Shown here in pieces: positions 10,723 through 20,432 of a stretch of DNA of 64,000 nt. Under the pieces are notes generated by a model. The model ran no database searches. It was not told the origin of the DNA and saw only the letters and a program-made list of their open reading frames with translations. The stretch is from the NCBI RefSeq assembly GCF_027257975.1, contig NZ_JANZKX010000002.1:620001-684000 (forward strand). The letters are read 5' to 3'. Made by a program: the position numbers and the translations under genes. Each line of letters begins with the position of its first letter. Position 1 is the first letter of the stretch. The DNA comes from Pelomonas sp. BJYL3 (GTDB taxonomy: Bacteria; Pseudomonadota; Gammaproteobacteria; Burkholderiales; Burkholderiaceae_C).

Positions 10723-12582
10723 ATGCGAGCACCGCTGAGGGACTGGAGCATCCAGACACGCCTGATGGCGGGCCTGGGCGCTGTCGCGACCCTGCTGGTG
10801 CTGGCCGTGGGCGCCTACTGGACCAGCCGCGAGGAACGCCAGCTGACCGAGGCCCTGCTGCAGCGCCAGGAGCGCCTCTCCCAGATCGCGGCGCGCGGCT
10901 TCGCGGGTCCCATCTGGAACCTGGACAGCGCGGCCATCTCCAATCTGCTGGACGCCGTCATGGCCGACCCGGAAGTCCAGGCCATCGAGCTGGAGGCGCT
11001 GGGCGTGGACGTCCAGCCCCTGCGCCGCCAGCGTGACAACGCCGCCACGACCGTTCCCCTGGTCAAGGAGTTCGATGTGGTCTACCAGGCCGTGGCGCAG
11101 CAGCGGCCGGTCAAGGTGGGCCAGGCCCGGCTCTACTTCACCGGCGAGCGCGTGGCCGCCGCGGTGGCGGAGATGCGCCGCTTCGTGGTGATGCTGCTGG
11201 CGGCCGTGCTGGTGGCCGTGCTGGCCTCCTGCTACTGGCTGGTGAACCGCCTGGTGAAGCAGCCGGTCTCGCGCCTGGGCGCGCTGGCGCAGCGGGTCTC
11301 GCATGGCGAGCTGGGCGTGACGCTTGCGGTCGAGCGCCGGGACGAGATCGGCGAGCTGACCGAGCAGTTCAACCGCATGAGCCACCAGCTGCGCCAGTCC
11401 TCGGAAGGCCTGCGCGCCAGCGAAGCCCGCTACCGCAGCCTCTTCGAGAACGCCACCGAGGGCATCTTCCAGACCGACGGCCGAGGGCGCCTGCTGGGCC
11501 TCAACAAGGCCATGGCCCAGATGCTGGGCTACGAACGGCCGGCCCTGGCCCTGGCCGCCTCGCGCAATCTGCGCCGCCTGGTCAGCCTGGAGCCCGGCGA
11601 GCTGCGCCGCGTGCTGCGCGCGCTGATGCGCCACCGCCTGCTGCAGCAGGTGCCCATGCTGGTCGGCACGCATGACGGCCGGCAGCTGTGGATCGAGCTC
11701 AGTGCCCATGTCGTGCCGGGCGGGCAGGGGCAGGAGGCCCGCATCGAGGGCATGATCAGCGACATCACCCAGCGCCGCCTCGCCGAGCAGGAGCTCACGC
11801 GGCACCGCGACCATCTCGAGGAGCTGGTCGAGGCGCGCACCATGGAGCTGTCGCAGGCCAAGATCCGCGCCGAGGCGGCCAACCAGTCCAAGAGCCGCTT
11901 CCTGGCCACCATGAGCCACGAGTTCCGCACGCCCCTCAATGCCATCCTGGGCTTCGCCCAGCTGCTGCAGATGGACGACGGCCTGGACGACGCCCAGCGC
12001 AACAAGATCAATCTCGTGCGCGACTCCGGCGAGCACCTGCTGGCCCTGATCACCGACCTGCTGGACATGGCCAGCATCGAGGCCGGCAAGGTGCGCCTGC
12101 AGCCCGCGACGGTGGACCTGCGAGCCCTGCTGGAGGTGGCCTGCGACGCCATCCGCCTGCGCGTGGCCGAGAAGCGCCTGGCCTTCCTGGTCAGCATCGA
12201 CGAGAACCTGCCGCTGCGCGTGCGCGTGGACGGCCAGCGCCTGCGCCAGGTGCTGCTCAACCTGCTGTCCAATGCCGTCAAGTTCACGGATCACGGCCGG
12301 CTGAGCCTGGTGGCGGAGCTGGTGGCGCAGACGCCGTCCAGCGCGACCGTGCGCATCGAGGTCAGCGACTCCGGCATCGGCATGAACGCTGCGCAGGTGG
12401 GCCGCCTGTTCCAGCCCTTCGAGCAGGTGGCCGAGGACGCCCGCCGCACCGGGGGCACGGGCCTGGGCCTGTCCATCAGCCAGCAGCTGGTGCGCCTGAT
12501 GGGCAGCCGCATCGAGGTGCACAGCGAGCCGGGCGTGGGCAGCCGGTTCTGGTTCGACCTCGAACTGCCCCTGCAATCCTGA
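10723..12582 (+). CDS. Membrane sensor histidine kinase (HAMP-PAS-HisKA-HATPase)
   Basis: The 619-residue orphan kinase has a first transmembrane helix at about residues 15-37, a periplasmic region of about 110 residues, and a second helix near 150-172 ([19 protein letters not shown]). A HAMP linker and a PAS domain follow ([16 protein letters not shown]). The dimerisation box [15 protein letters not shown] carries the phospho-acceptor His399. The ATPase lobe shows the N box ([10 protein letters not shown]), DSGIGM, and GTGLGLSIS. No receiver domain is attached and no response regulator is adjacent. ATG 10723 follows AAGGA and starts just before the first helix; the longer open frame upstream lacks such support. 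The signal is unknown. Confidence 0.92.
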   Translation: MRAPLRDWSIQTRLMAGLGAVATLLVLAVGAYWTSREERQLTEALLQRQERLSQIAARGFAGPIWNLDSAAISNLLDAVMADPEVQAIELEALGVDVQPLRRQRDNAATTVPLVKEFDVVYQAVAQQRPVKVGQARLYFTGERVAAAVAEMRRFVVMLLAAVLVAVLASCYWLVNRLVKQPVSRLGALAQRVSHGELGVTLAVERRDEIGELTEQFNRMSHQLRQSSEGLRASEARYRSLFENATEGIFQTDGRGRLLGLNKAMAQMLGYERPALALAASRNLRRLVSLEPGELRRVLRALMRHRLLQQVPMLVGTHDGRQLWIELSAHVVPGGQGQEARIEGMISDITQRRLAEQELTRHRDHLEELVEARTMELSQAKIRAEAANQSKSRFLATMSHEFRTPLNAILGFAQLLQMDDGLDDAQRNKINLVRDSGEHLLALITDLLDMASIEAGKVRLQPATVDLRALLEVACDAIRLRVAEKRLAFLVSIDENLPLRVRVDGQRLRQVLLNLLSNAVKFTDHGRLSLVAELVAQTPSSATVRIEVSDSGIGMNAAQVGRLFQPFEQVAEDARRTGGTGLGLSISQQLVRLMGSRIEVHSEPGVGSRFWFDLELPLQS

Positions 12583-12613
12583 AGGCCATGCAGCAGCGAC
12601 GATACTGCCGGCC

Positions 12614-13603
12614 ATGAACGAAGGCGTACTGGCCAAGCTGCTGGCCATCATGGTGGCGGTGGGCATCGGCTGGCTGGTGGGCCGCATGCGCTGGCTGGGC
12701 GAGGCGGATGCCGGCGGCACGGGCGGGGATCCGGCCCGGGTGCTGTCCAACGCGGCCTTCTACATCTTCGTGCCGGCCCTGATGTTCCGCACCACGGCCC
12801 GCATCGACTTCCAGCACCTCCCCTGGGCCACCCTGCTGGGCTTCTTCCTGCCGGTGGTGCTGGGCATGCTGGCCTGCTACGGCTGGCTGCGCTGGCGAGG
12901 GCAGGGCGCGGTGGCCAGCCCCAGCGTGCGGGCCATCACGGCCAGCTTCGGCAACACGCTGCAGGTGGGCGTGCCGCTCGCCGCGGCCGTGTTCGGCGAG
13001 CAGGGCCTGGCCATCCACATCACCGTGGTGAGCCTGCATGCCCTGACCCTGCTGAGCGTGCTGACCCTGCTGGTGGAGCTGGACCTCGCCCGCGCCGCGC
13101 ACGCGCACAACCCCAAGGGCCTGCGCGCCACCATGCTGGCCACGGCGCGCAACACCGTCATCCACCCGGTGGTGCTGCCGGTGCTGGCCGGCCTGCTCTG
13201 GAATGCCACCGGCTGGCGTCTGCCTCAGGCGCTGGACGAGATGCTGCAGATGCTGGGCACGGCCGTGGTGCCCCTGTGCCTGACGCTGATCGGCATGTCC
13301 CTGGCCTACTACGGCTGGCCGGCGCGCTGGCGCTCGGTGCTGGGCCTGCTGGCCTGGAAGCTGCTGGTGCTGCCCGGCCTGGTGCTGGGCCTGGGCCTGT
13401 GGGTGCTGGACCTGCCAGCGCTGCCGCTGGCAGTGATCGTGATGATGGCGGCGCTGCCGCCGGGCTCCAATGCCCTGATCTTCGCCCAGCGCTACCGCTG
13501 TGAGGAGGCCGAGACCACCGCCGCCGTGGTGCTGGGCACCCTGCTCTTTGCCTTCAGCGCGCCGCTGTGGCTGACGGGCCTGGTGCGCCTGGGCCTGCTC
13601 TGA
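12614..13603 (+). CDS. AEC-family (auxin efflux carrier-like) transporter
   Basis: The 329-residue integral membrane protein has about ten hydrophobic helices arranged as two similar halves separated by a short polar loop, as in the AEC family of secondary transporters. Characteristic patches are LSNAAFYIFVPALMFR in the first half, ASFGNTLQVGVPLA, and the mirror motif MAALPPGSNALIFAQRY near residue 280. Members transport malate, malonate or other organic acids, and the substrate cannot be assigned here. It begins 31 nt after the histidine kinase on the same strand, so the two may be co-expressed. Confidence 0.9.
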   Translation: MNEGVLAKLLAIMVAVGIGWLVGRMRWLGEADAGGTGGDPARVLSNAAFYIFVPALMFRTTARIDFQHLPWATLLGFFLPVVLGMLACYGWLRWRGQGAVASPSVRAITASFGNTLQVGVPLAAAVFGEQGLAIHITVVSLHALTLLSVLTLLVELDLARAAHAHNPKGLRATMLATARNTVIHPVVLPVLAGLLWNATGWRLPQALDEMLQMLGTAVVPLCLTLIGMSLAYYGWPARWRSVLGLLAWKLLVLPGLVLGLGLWVLDLPALPLAVIVMMAALPPGSNALIFAQRYRCEEAETTAAVVLGTLLFAFSAPLWLTGLVRLGLL

Positions 13604-13636
13604 CGACGGCTGCGGAGGCCGCTGAGGGCTCCGGCG

Positions 13637-13679
13637 CCAGGTCTTGCCCTCTGCCGAGGCGCTTGGCAAGACCTGACCC
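13637..13679. repeat. Inverted pair of the GCAAGACCTGACCC word between convergent genes
   Basis: A full copy of the 14-bp word lies at 13666-13679. An inverted, shortened copy (CCAGGTCTTGCC) lies at 13637-13648. AGGTCTTGCC and GGCAAGACCT form a 10-bp stem with a 16-nt loop. The pair sits in the 99-nt gap between the AEC gene (ends 13603) and the AraC-type gene (ends 13703), the position expected for a shared terminator. Confidence 0.75.
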
Positions 13680-13702
13680 CTCGCCCGCCGCCGGGCTGTG
13701 GC

Positions 13703-14617
13703 TCAGGCGGCCTGCAGGGGCAGGTGGATTTCCACCAGCGCCTCGTGGGCCGGCACCTCGGGGAAGAAGCGCAGGCGCTTCAGGAAGGGCGGTGCATCGC
13801 GCAGCTCCAGGCCACTCTGGGGCAGCCAGCTGCCGTAGAGCCAGCGGATGGCCTGGTCCAGGCTGGCATCGGGCCCCTCGTGGCGCAGCACGGCATGCAG
13901 GCCTCCCTGGATGCGGTCGGCGACCAGCCCCTGCGGGTTGGGCGGCACCGGCTGGTCCCAGGCCACGGCCAGGCCGAAGCGGCACGCGTCCGGCGGCACG
14001 GAGGACGGGTCGTCGTACAGCAGGTTGTAGGTGGCCGCCTTCGAGGGCGGCAGCTGCCGTTCCTTGCGCCAGGCGATGAAGCGCTGCAGGCTGGGGGCCA
14101 GGTCTTGCATGGGCCCCCGGTGGACCAGCAGGGCCACGGGGATGTCAGGGGTCTGCTCCAGGCGCACCTGGTCGGGCTGGAAGGGATCGTCGTACATGGG
14201 CCATTGCTCCGCTTGATGAAGTTGCCGCTCGCAGGCCGCCCAGGCCGCGGAGCGCGGATCGCGCCGCCACTGGCTGGGGGTCTTGTCGAACAGACGACGA
14301 AAGGCGCGCGTGAAGGCCTCCGGGCTCTCATAGCCGCTGGCCAGGGCCACCTCCAGCACCGGCATCGCCGGCCGGTGGGCCAGCCACTGGGCCGCGCGGC
14401 GCATGCGGGAGAGCTGCACGTAGCGGGCCAGGGGCAGGCCGCACAGGGCGGCGAACTGGCGGTGAAAGTGAAAGGGCGAGCTGTGGGCCAGGGCGGCCAG
14501 GCCGCCGAGGTCCAGGGCGGCCTCGGGCTGGCCATCCACATGGCGCAGCACGCGTTGCATGCGCTCCTGCCAGCGGCGCAGGGACTCGTTGAGGGAGGAC
14601 TTCTCGGGTGCGTTCAT
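13703..14617 (-). CDS. AraC-family regulator with GyrI-like effector domain
   Basis: The 304-residue protein has an N-terminal AraC-type DNA-binding unit with two helix-turn-helices ([19 protein letters not shown] and [19 protein letters not shown], about residues 15-120). The C-terminal half (from about residue 150) resembles the GyrI-like small-molecule-binding fold found in Rob/SbmC relatives. This domain order is typical of regulators responding to hydrophobic compounds or stress. It is divergent from proA with a 144-bp intergenic region, but no regulatory link to proA is implied. ATG 14617 gives the usual short N-terminus; the open frame upstream overlaps proA in antisense and was discarded. 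Confidence 0.9.
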   Translation of the reverse strand: MNAPEKSSLNESLRRWQERMQRVLRHVDGQPEAALDLGGLAALAHSSPFHFHRQFAALCGLPLARYVQLSRMRRAAQWLAHRPAMPVLEVALASGYESPEAFTRAFRRLFDKTPSQWRRDPRSAAWAACERQLHQAEQWPMYDDPFQPDQVRLEQTPDIPVALLVHRGPMQDLAPSLQRFIAWRKERQLPPSKAATYNLLYDDPSSVPPDACRFGLAVAWDQPVPPNPQGLVADRIQGGLHAVLRHEGPDASLDQAIRWLYGSWLPQSGLELRDAPPFLKRLRFFPEVPAHEALVEIHLPLQAA

Positions 14618-14761
14618 CGTGGGACGAAGCCTAGGGGCCGGGCCGGAGTCCTGCCGTGCCGCTCTTGCGGATCGCGGCGGGCGGCGGTGAAAGAAGCCCT
14701 TGTCCAGCGGCGAAAGCCAGGGGCGGCGGGTCCCGGCGGGCGATGGCGGAGAATCAGGCGC

Positions 14762-16075
14762 ATGAGTACCGCAGTTTCGCTCGCTTCCCTGCCCGATCCC
14801 GCCCAGGACCTCGCCGCCTACATGGACGCCCTGGGCGCCGCCGCGCGCGCCGCCAGCCGCCAGATGGCCGCCGCGCCCACGGCTGCGAAGAATGCCGCCC
14901 TGCTGGCCCTGGCCCGCCGCCTGCGCGAGCAGGGGCCGGCCCTGGCCGAGGCCAATGCCCGCGACCTGCAGGCCGCCGAGGCCGCCGGCCTGGCCGGCCC
15001 GATGCTGGACCGCCTGCGCCTCACGCCTGCCGTGATCGCCACCGTGGCCGAGGGCTGTGAGCAGATCGCCGCCATGCCCGACCCCATCGGCGAGATCACC
15101 GGCGTCAAGCGCCGCCCCAGCGGCATCAGCGTGGGCCAGATGCGCGTGCCCCTGGGCGTCTTCGGCATGATCTACGAGAGCCGCCCCAACGTGACCATCG
15201 AGGCCGCCTCGCTGGCCCTCAAGAGCGGCAACGCCTGCCTGCTGCGCGGCGGCTCGGAGGCCTTCCATTCCAACCAGGCCCTGGCGGCGCTGGTGGCGCA
15301 GAGCCTGGAGGAGGCGGGTCTGCCGGCCCGCGCGGTGCAGCTGATCGGCACCACCGACCGCGCCGCCGTGGGCCGCCTGATCGCCATGCCCGAGTTCGTG
15401 GACGTGATCATCCCGCGCGGCGGCAAGGGCCTGATCGAGCGCATCGCCAGCGAGGCCCGCGTGCCCGTCATCAAGCACCTGGACGGCAACTGCCACTGCT
15501 ATGTCGACGCCGAGGTGGACCTGGACCTGGCCCTGCGCGTGGTCGACAACGCCAAGACGCAGAAGTACAGCCCCTGCAACGCGACCGAGTCCCTGCTGGT
15601 GCATGCGGCGCAGGCGGCGGCCTTCCTGCCGCGCATCGGCGCCGTGTTCGCGGCCAAGGGCGTGGAGATGCGCGGCTGCCCGCGCAGCCTGGCGGCGCTG
15701 CAGGCCGTGCCCGGCGCCCAGCTGGTGCCGGCCACCGAGGCGGACTGGGACACCGAGTTCCTGGCGCCCATCATCAGCATCAAGGTGGTGGACAGCCTGG
15801 ACGAGGCCATGGCCCACATCAACCGCCATGGCTCGCACCACACCGACGCCATCCTCACCACGAACCACCCCAACGCCATGCGCTTCCTGCGCGAGGTGGA
15901 TTCGGCCAGCGTGATGGTCAATGCCAGCACCCGCTTCGCCGACGGCTTCGAGTACGGCCTGGGCGCGGAGATCGGCATCTCCACCGACAAGTTCCACGCC
16001 CGCGGCCCGGTGGGCCTGGAAGGCCTCACCTCGATGAAATGGATCGTGCTGGGGCAGGGTGAGGTGCGGGGCTGA
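14762..16075 (+). CDS. proA: Gamma-glutamyl phosphate reductase
   Basis: This enzyme reduces gamma-glutamyl phosphate with NADPH to glutamate semialdehyde, the second step of proline synthesis. The 437-residue protein shows the family signatures: [33 protein letters not shown], and the catalytic Cys272 in [14 protein letters not shown]. The C-terminal [17 protein letters not shown] block is complete. The frame is open upstream to 13724, but that part is antisense to the AraC-type gene. ATG 14762 gives the normal N-terminus. proB is not adjacent, so the proline pathway is not clustered here. Confidence 0.97.
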   Translation: MSTAVSLASLPDPAQDLAAYMDALGAAARAASRQMAAAPTAAKNAALLALARRLREQGPALAEANARDLQAAEAAGLAGPMLDRLRLTPAVIATVAEGCEQIAAMPDPIGEITGVKRRPSGISVGQMRVPLGVFGMIYESRPNVTIEAASLALKSGNACLLRGGSEAFHSNQALAALVAQSLEEAGLPARAVQLIGTTDRAAVGRLIAMPEFVDVIIPRGGKGLIERIASEARVPVIKHLDGNCHCYVDAEVDLDLALRVVDNAKTQKYSPCNATESLLVHAAQAAAFLPRIGAVFAAKGVEMRGCPRSLAALQAVPGAQLVPATEADWDTEFLAPIISIKVVDSLDEAMAHINRHGSHHTDAILTTNHPNAMRFLREVDSASVMVNASTRFADGFEYGLGAEIGISTDKFHARGPVGLEGLTSMKWIVLGQGEVRG

Positions 16076-16096
16076 GGCTGCGCACCCGGCTGCCGC

Positions 16097-17659
16097 TCAG
16101 CGCCAGCCCGTCACCAGCGCGTCCGCCGGCGCCGAGAGCTTGTAGCGGGCGCTGAAGCGCTGGGTCTGCTTCGGGGCCAGGGTCTGGCGCCAGGCACGGA
16201 TGCCGGGCTGCTCGCGCCAGTCGCCGGTCTGGGGTTCGGGCTTGAAGGCGGTCTCGATCCGGATGTCCGCGTGCTGGCTCACCGGGCTGGCCTCCAGCAC
16301 CAGCAGGGGCAGGGGCTTGTCCGTGCGGTTCTCGATCTCGTAGCTGCGCTCGATCTGGCGCTCGCGGCGCTTGCTGATCAGCCCGGCCTTGTTGCCGTCC
16401 AGTCGCTCGGGAAGGCTCAGCACACGCAGGCGCTCATCGCGGCCGAACAGCCATTCCACCTTGGCCTCGCCGCTGAACTGCAGTTGGGCATCGCCGACCA
16501 GGGTCCCGTCACGGTAGAGCTGCAGCTTGCCGCGCGGCCAGCTGCCGGTCGGGCGCGCCAGCTCGGCGACCAGGTACGCGTCGTGGTCGACCTGCCCGCG
16601 AAAGCGGCTGTAGACATCGGCCTCCACCGTTTCACGCCCCAGCGACAGCTGCACGGGCCGGGCGCCGCTGAGCAGCCGCTGGCGGCCGGGCAGGGCGTAG
16701 GTCGTTGCGAACTCGCCGGCGAAGACCTCCGGATTGAACTCCACCCGCTTGCGCGCCGGCGGCATGCCGGGGGCCGCGGGCTTGACCTCCATGCGGGGCG
16801 CCGGCGCGGCCGAGTAGAGCGTCATGGCCGGCGCGGGGCGTGACTCTTCCAGGGCAACGGTGTCGATGTCCAGGGTCCAGGAGGACAGCATGCCGGCGCC
16901 GCCGCTGTCTCGGGTCATCTCGGTGCTCAGGCGCAGCGGGACGCTGCTCCAGTCCTCGCCGGTGTATTGCGCGGCCTCGGCGCGGCGCTCGAGGCTCAGC
17001 CGCCCGCTGGTGGTGTCCAGGCGCGCCCGGTACAGCGGTGTCCATCCGGCCTGCTCACTGCGATAGACCAGGCGCAGCTCGCCGCCCTGGGCGCTGTCCA
17101 CGGGGACCGTGAGTACCTGGTATTGGCGCTGGACGCCTTCCTGCTCGCGCGCCTCGGCCAGCTGGCGGTTCAGCGCGTCCATCCGCTCCCTCAGGGCCTG
17201 CTGCCGCTGCAGCTGGTCCACGGTCTGGCGGCGCAGGGTCTCCAGGGTCTCGGAGAGCTTGCCGCCGGGCGGCAGCTCCTTCCCCGTCAGCTGCTTGAGG
17301 AAGTTGAGGGAGACCGCCAAGGCCTCCGATTCCGCCTGCAGCTGGCGCGACTGCTGCTCCAGCTCGCGCACCTTGCTGCCGCGCTCGCACTCGGGCAGCA
17401 GCTCGGCGGGCTTGAGCTCCAGGCGGACCTCGCCCACGCCCATGCCGGCGGGGGGCAGCAGCTGGATGGAATCGGCCACCAGCTCGGGGCTGAGGCAGCT
17501 GAAGCGGGCCTCCTGCGCACTGGGCGCCAGTGTCAGGGCGCGCTCGACGGTGGCGCCCTGGGGGTGCAGGGTGACCTGGCGCAGGGTGTCGGCCGCCTGG
17601 GCCTGCAGGGTCAGCCCAGCGAGGGCGAGAAGGGGCAGCAGGGGCGTTGCTTGAGGCAT
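16097..17659 (-). CDS. MuiA-like DUF4139 domain protein, exported
   Basis: The 520-residue protein has a signal peptide (about residues 1-22, ending AQAAD). The DUF4140-type N-terminal strand region follows ([16 protein letters not shown]). A coiled coil spans about residues 90-160 ([18 protein letters not shown]...), and a long beta-rich DUF4139 domain begins at about residue 180 ([21 protein letters not shown]). This is the architecture of the mucoidy-inhibitor A family, whose molecular role is unclear. It is convergent with proA, 21 nt apart, and divergent from queC. ATG 17659 is chosen because it places the signal peptide at the N-terminus. Confidence 0.85.
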   Translation of the reverse strand: MPQATPLLPLLALAGLTLQAQAADTLRQVTLHPQGATVERALTLAPSAQEARFSCLSPELVADSIQLLPPAGMGVGEVRLELKPAELLPECERGSKVRELEQQSRQLQAESEALAVSLNFLKQLTGKELPPGGKLSETLETLRRQTVDQLQRQQALRERMDALNRQLAEAREQEGVQRQYQVLTVPVDSAQGGELRLVYRSEQAGWTPLYRARLDTTSGRLSLERRAEAAQYTGEDWSSVPLRLSTEMTRDSGGAGMLSSWTLDIDTVALEESRPAPAMTLYSAAPAPRMEVKPAAPGMPPARKRVEFNPEVFAGEFATTYALPGRQRLLSGARPVQLSLGRETVEADVYSRFRGQVDHDAYLVAELARPTGSWPRGKLQLYRDGTLVGDAQLQFSGEAKVEWLFGRDERLRVLSLPERLDGNKAGLISKRRERQIERSYEIENRTDKPLPLLVLEASPVSQHADIRIETAFKPEPQTGDWREQPGIRAWRQTLAPKQTQRFSARYKLSAPADALVTGWR

Positions 17660-17794
17660 GACGTGGAGTGCTTTCAAACGGGGCTTCAGCCTAACACCGA
17701 CGGCCCGCTGCTGCCCCGCTGCTGGCCCGCTGCTGGCCCATGCCGAGAGGCCTCCCCAGCGGGCGTGGCAGCCGGCAATGGCACACTGCAGCCC

Positions 17795-18529
17795 ATGAGT
17801 CTTCCCCCGCAAGCCAATTCCACCCGCAAGGCCCTGGTGCTCTTCTCCGGCGGCCAGGACTCCACCGCCTGCCTGGCCTGGGCGCTGGAGCGCTATGCCC
17901 AGGTCGAGACGATCGGTTTCGACTACGGCCAGCGCCACCGCATCGAGCTGGACTGCCGTCAGACTGTGCGCCGCGAGCTCGCCGCGCAGTTCCCCGCCTG
18001 GGGTGCCAAGCTGGGCGACGACCATGTGCTGGACCTCGCCCTGCTGGGCCAGATCTCCGACACCGCGCTGACCGAATCCCGCGCCATCGAGATGCAGGCC
18101 AACGGCCTGCCCAACACCTTCGTGCCGGGCCGCAACCTGCTCTTCCTGAGCTTCGCCGCCACCCTGGCCTACCGCCGCGGCGCCTCGGTGCTGGTGGGCG
18201 GCATGTGCGAGACGGACTACTCCGGCTACCCCGACTGCCGCGACAACACCCTCAAGGCCCTGCAGGTGGCCCTGAGCCTGGGCCTGGACCAGCCCATGAC
18301 CATCGAGACGCCGCTGATGTTCATCACCAAGGCCCAGACCTGGGCCCTGACCGAGCAGCTGGGCGGCGCCGCGCTCAACGCGCTCGTGATCGAGCACACC
18401 CACACCTGCTACCTGGGCGAGCGCCAGCAGCGCCATGCCTGGGGCTACGGCTGCGGCAGCTGCCCGGCCTGCGAGCTGCGGGCGCAGGGTTACGAGGGTT
18501 TCCTGGCGCAGCAGCGCGCCGGCGCATGA
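17795..18529 (+). CDS. queC: 7-cyano-7-deazaguanine synthase
   Basis: QueC converts 7-carboxy-7-deazaguanine to preQ0 with ATP and ammonia, in queuosine tRNA modification. The 244-residue protein begins with the PP-loop [16 protein letters not shown] and contains the [11 protein letters not shown] block. The C-terminal zinc site is Cys205 (HTHTCYLG) followed by [16 protein letters not shown] 17795 gives the normal length; the open frame upstream overlaps the muiA-like gene in antisense. The stop overlaps the start of the following lemA-like gene (ATGA), suggesting translational coupling. The upstream gap includes three near-identical 11-bp units (CCGCTGCTGGC) around 17706-17740. No preQ1 riboswitch was recognised. 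Confidence 0.96.
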   Translation: MSLPPQANSTRKALVLFSGGQDSTACLAWALERYAQVETIGFDYGQRHRIELDCRQTVRRELAAQFPAWGAKLGDDHVLDLALLGQISDTALTESRAIEMQANGLPNTFVPGRNLLFLSFAATLAYRRGASVLVGGMCETDYSGYPDCRDNTLKALQVALSLGLDQPMTIETPLMFITKAQTWALTEQLGGAALNALVIEHTHTCYLGERQQRHAWGYGCGSCPACELRAQGYEGFLAQQRAGA

Positions 18530-19083
18530 TGCCCTGGATGAGCTCCTGGTCCTGGACCCCCTGGCTGGTGGCCGCCATGCTCTTCTTCTGGGGCGTGGGC
18601 GGCTACAACCGCATGATGCGGCTGCGCAATGCCATCGGCACCGCCTACGGCCAGCTGGACGGCCTGCTGGTGCAGCGTGCCCAGCTGTGCGCCCGCCTGC
18701 TGGAGCAGCTGCGGCCCCTGCTGCAGAACGAGCAGGCCACCTTCGACGCGCTGGAGAACGCCCAGGGCGAGGCCCAGACCGCCGCCAATGCGGTGCGTGC
18801 CAAGCCCTATGCGGCCGATCCGGTGGCCGCCCTGGCCGTGGCCGCCGCGGTGCATGCGGCGGCGCTGACGCGGCTGATGTCGCTCGTGGAGCACCACGGC
18901 GCCCTGGCCGAGCATCCCGAGGTCTTTGCCCTGGTGGACGAGCTGAAGATGGTGGAGCGCCAGCGCGCCTTCGCCCGCCAGGTCTTCAACCAGGCGGTGG
19001 GCGTCTACAACGAGGCGGTGCAGCAGTTCCCCACACGGCTGCTGGCCAGCTTCTTCGGCTTTGGCGAGGCGCGCTCGCTGTGA
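18526..19083 (+). CDS. LemA-family membrane-anchored protein
   Basis: The 185-residue protein has one N-terminal transmembrane segment (about residues 9-25). The LemA signature follows, [22 protein letters not shown], then a helical cytosol- or periplasm-facing domain. The C-terminal [19 protein letters not shown] block is typical of the family. LemA proteins form long helical bundles and their biochemical role is not settled. Its ATG overlaps the queC stop codon, so the two are probably translated together, although no functional link between LemA and queuosine is known to me. Confidence 0.88.
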   Translation: MMPWMSSWSWTPWLVAAMLFFWGVGGYNRMMRLRNAIGTAYGQLDGLLVQRAQLCARLLEQLRPLLQNEQATFDALENAQGEAQTAANAVRAKPYAADPVAALAVAAAVHAAALTRLMSLVEHHGALAEHPEVFALVDELKMVERQRAFARQVFNQAVGVYNEAVQQFPTRLLASFFGFGEARSL

Positions 19084-19100
19084 TCAGCCCGGGCGGCTGA

Positions 19101-19523
19101 TCAGCTGCACTCGATCACGCCCGAGCTGACCAGCTCCTGGAACAGCGCCATCAGGGCCTGGCCGCGCATGGCGTAGGGATTCAGGCGGGTGCTCTCGCTG
19201 TACTTCAGCACCAGGGCCGGGTTGAGCCGGTGCAGGTTGACCTGGCCCATGCTCCAGCCGGCGAAGCGGCGTTCGTCGATCTCTTCATAGCTCAACAGGA
19301 TCACGTCATGGTGGCGCGGATCCTGCACGATGGACTTGTAGCGCGCATTGACGGCGTCGCGGCCGCCCTCCAGCACCTGGATGAAGACGCCGTCGCTGAG
19401 GCACAGCAGGCCGGTGATGCCCTCGGCCGGGTTGTGCTCTCGGGACTGCTTGAGGATGGCCGCCAGCTGGGCCTCCTTGGTGCCTTCGGCGGCACGGCTG
19501 GCATAGAGAAGACGGACGAGCAT
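19101..19523 (-). CDS. Short BLUF-domain blue-light photoreceptor
   Basis: The 140-residue protein is a stand-alone BLUF domain that binds FAD and senses blue light through a hydrogen-bond switch. All the key residues are visible: Tyr7 (LLYASRA), Asn31 (SREHNPAEGITG), Gln49 (GVFIQVLEG), and Trp90/Met92 (FAGWSMG). The remaining 45 residues form the two capping helices of short BLUF proteins such as PixD, with no enzymatic output domain. It must therefore act by protein-protein contact. It starts 21 nt after the folE stop on the same strand, so the two are likely co-transcribed. No EAL/GGDEF partner is adjacent, though two cyclases lie elsewhere in the window. Confidence 0.93.
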   Translation of the reverse strand: MLVRLLYASRAAEGTKEAQLAAILKQSREHNPAEGITGLLCLSDGVFIQVLEGGRDAVNARYKSIVQDPRHHDVILLSYEEIDERRFAGWSMGQVNLHRLNPALVLKYSESTRLNPYAMRGQALMALFQELVSSGVIECS

Positions 19524-19544
19524 GGCAGGCTCCTGGGGCGGTGC

Positions 19545-20270
19545 TTACTTCTTGCTGAGCAGGGAGAGGAATTCGCGGCGCAGGTTGGGGTCCTTGAGGA
19601 AGGCGCCGCGCATCACACTGTTGGTCATCATGGACTCGCTGTCCTTGACGCCGCGCCAATGCATGCAGAAATGGTCGGCTTCCATCACGATGCCCAGGCC
19701 GTCGGGCTGCACGCGTTCCTGCAGCTCGTTGGCCAGCATGGTCACGGCCTCTTCCTGGATCTGGGGGCGGCTCATGATCCAGTCGGTGAGCCGCGCGTAC
19801 TTCGACAGGCCGATCAGATTGGAATGCTCATTGGGCAGCAGACCGATCCACACCCGGCCGACGATGGGGCACAGGTGGTGCGAGCAGGCCGAGCGCACGG
19901 TGATGGGGCCCACGATCATCAGCTCGTTGAGCCGGGTGATGTTGGGGAACTCGGTGACGTCCGGGGCCTGGACGTAGCGGCCCTTGAAGACCTCGCGCAC
20001 GAACATCTTGGCCACGCGCTTGGCGGTGTCCTGGGTGTTGTGGTCGCTGTCGGTGTCGATCACCAGGGCGCGCAGCACGCCCTGCAGCTGCCGCTGGACC
20101 TCGGCCTGGATCTCGTCCAGCTCGCCGTCCTCGATGAAGTCGGCGATGTTGTCATTGGCGTGGTGGCGGCAGTCAGCGGCCAGCAGCCGGTAGCGCACGC
20201 GCTCTGAGGCGGGCAGGGCGGCCAGCTCGTCGGCGCTGAGGGCGGGGAGGGGGGCGGTCTTGCCGGGCAT
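19545..20270 (-). CDS. folE: GTP cyclohydrolase I
   Basis: This enzyme hydrolyses GTP to 7,8-dihydroneopterin triphosphate, the first step of folate or pterin synthesis, in the cytosol. The 241-residue protein has the zinc site Cys129/His132 in ACSHHLCP and the downstream Cys in DHFCMHWRG. Substrate motifs include SNLIGLSKYARL and RPQIQEEAVTML. The first 50 residues form a variable extension. The family assignment is firm, but the SACSHHLCPIVGRVWIG segment is more diverged than in E. coli FolE. ATG 20270 is followed directly by the conserved helical region. It heads a two-gene transcript with the BLUF gene and is divergent from rsmB. Confidence 0.93.
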   Translation of the reverse strand: MPGKTAPLPALSADELAALPASERVRYRLLAADCRHHANDNIADFIEDGELDEIQAEVQRQLQGVLRALVIDTDSDHNTQDTAKRVAKMFVREVFKGRYVQAPDVTEFPNITRLNELMIVGPITVRSACSHHLCPIVGRVWIGLLPNEHSNLIGLSKYARLTDWIMSRPQIQEEAVTMLANELQERVQPDGLGIVMEADHFCMHWRGVKDSESMMTNSVMRGAFLKDPNLRREFLSLLSKK

Positions 20271-20432
20271 TTCGGGGCCTCGCGGTTCTTCTATGGCGCG
20301 GATTGTGGCCTTTTTGAATGAATCCGGCGTGAGAGGGGCCCGCTTGGCCCCAGAAGCTGAGCGGACAAGCGGCCCGGTGCCGGCTTCACGCCGGCCTAAG
20401 CCTCGCTGCGGGCCGGCACTTACACTGCCCGG

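Noticed and set aside
14618-14761. AraC-type regulator controlling proA
   Set aside because: Divergent placement alone is not enough, and no operator repeats were found in the 144-bp gap.
17706-17740. Three CCGCTGCTGGC units before queC as a riboswitch or operator
   Set aside because: They are short GC-rich units with no conserved preQ1-type core, so they are more likely slippage.
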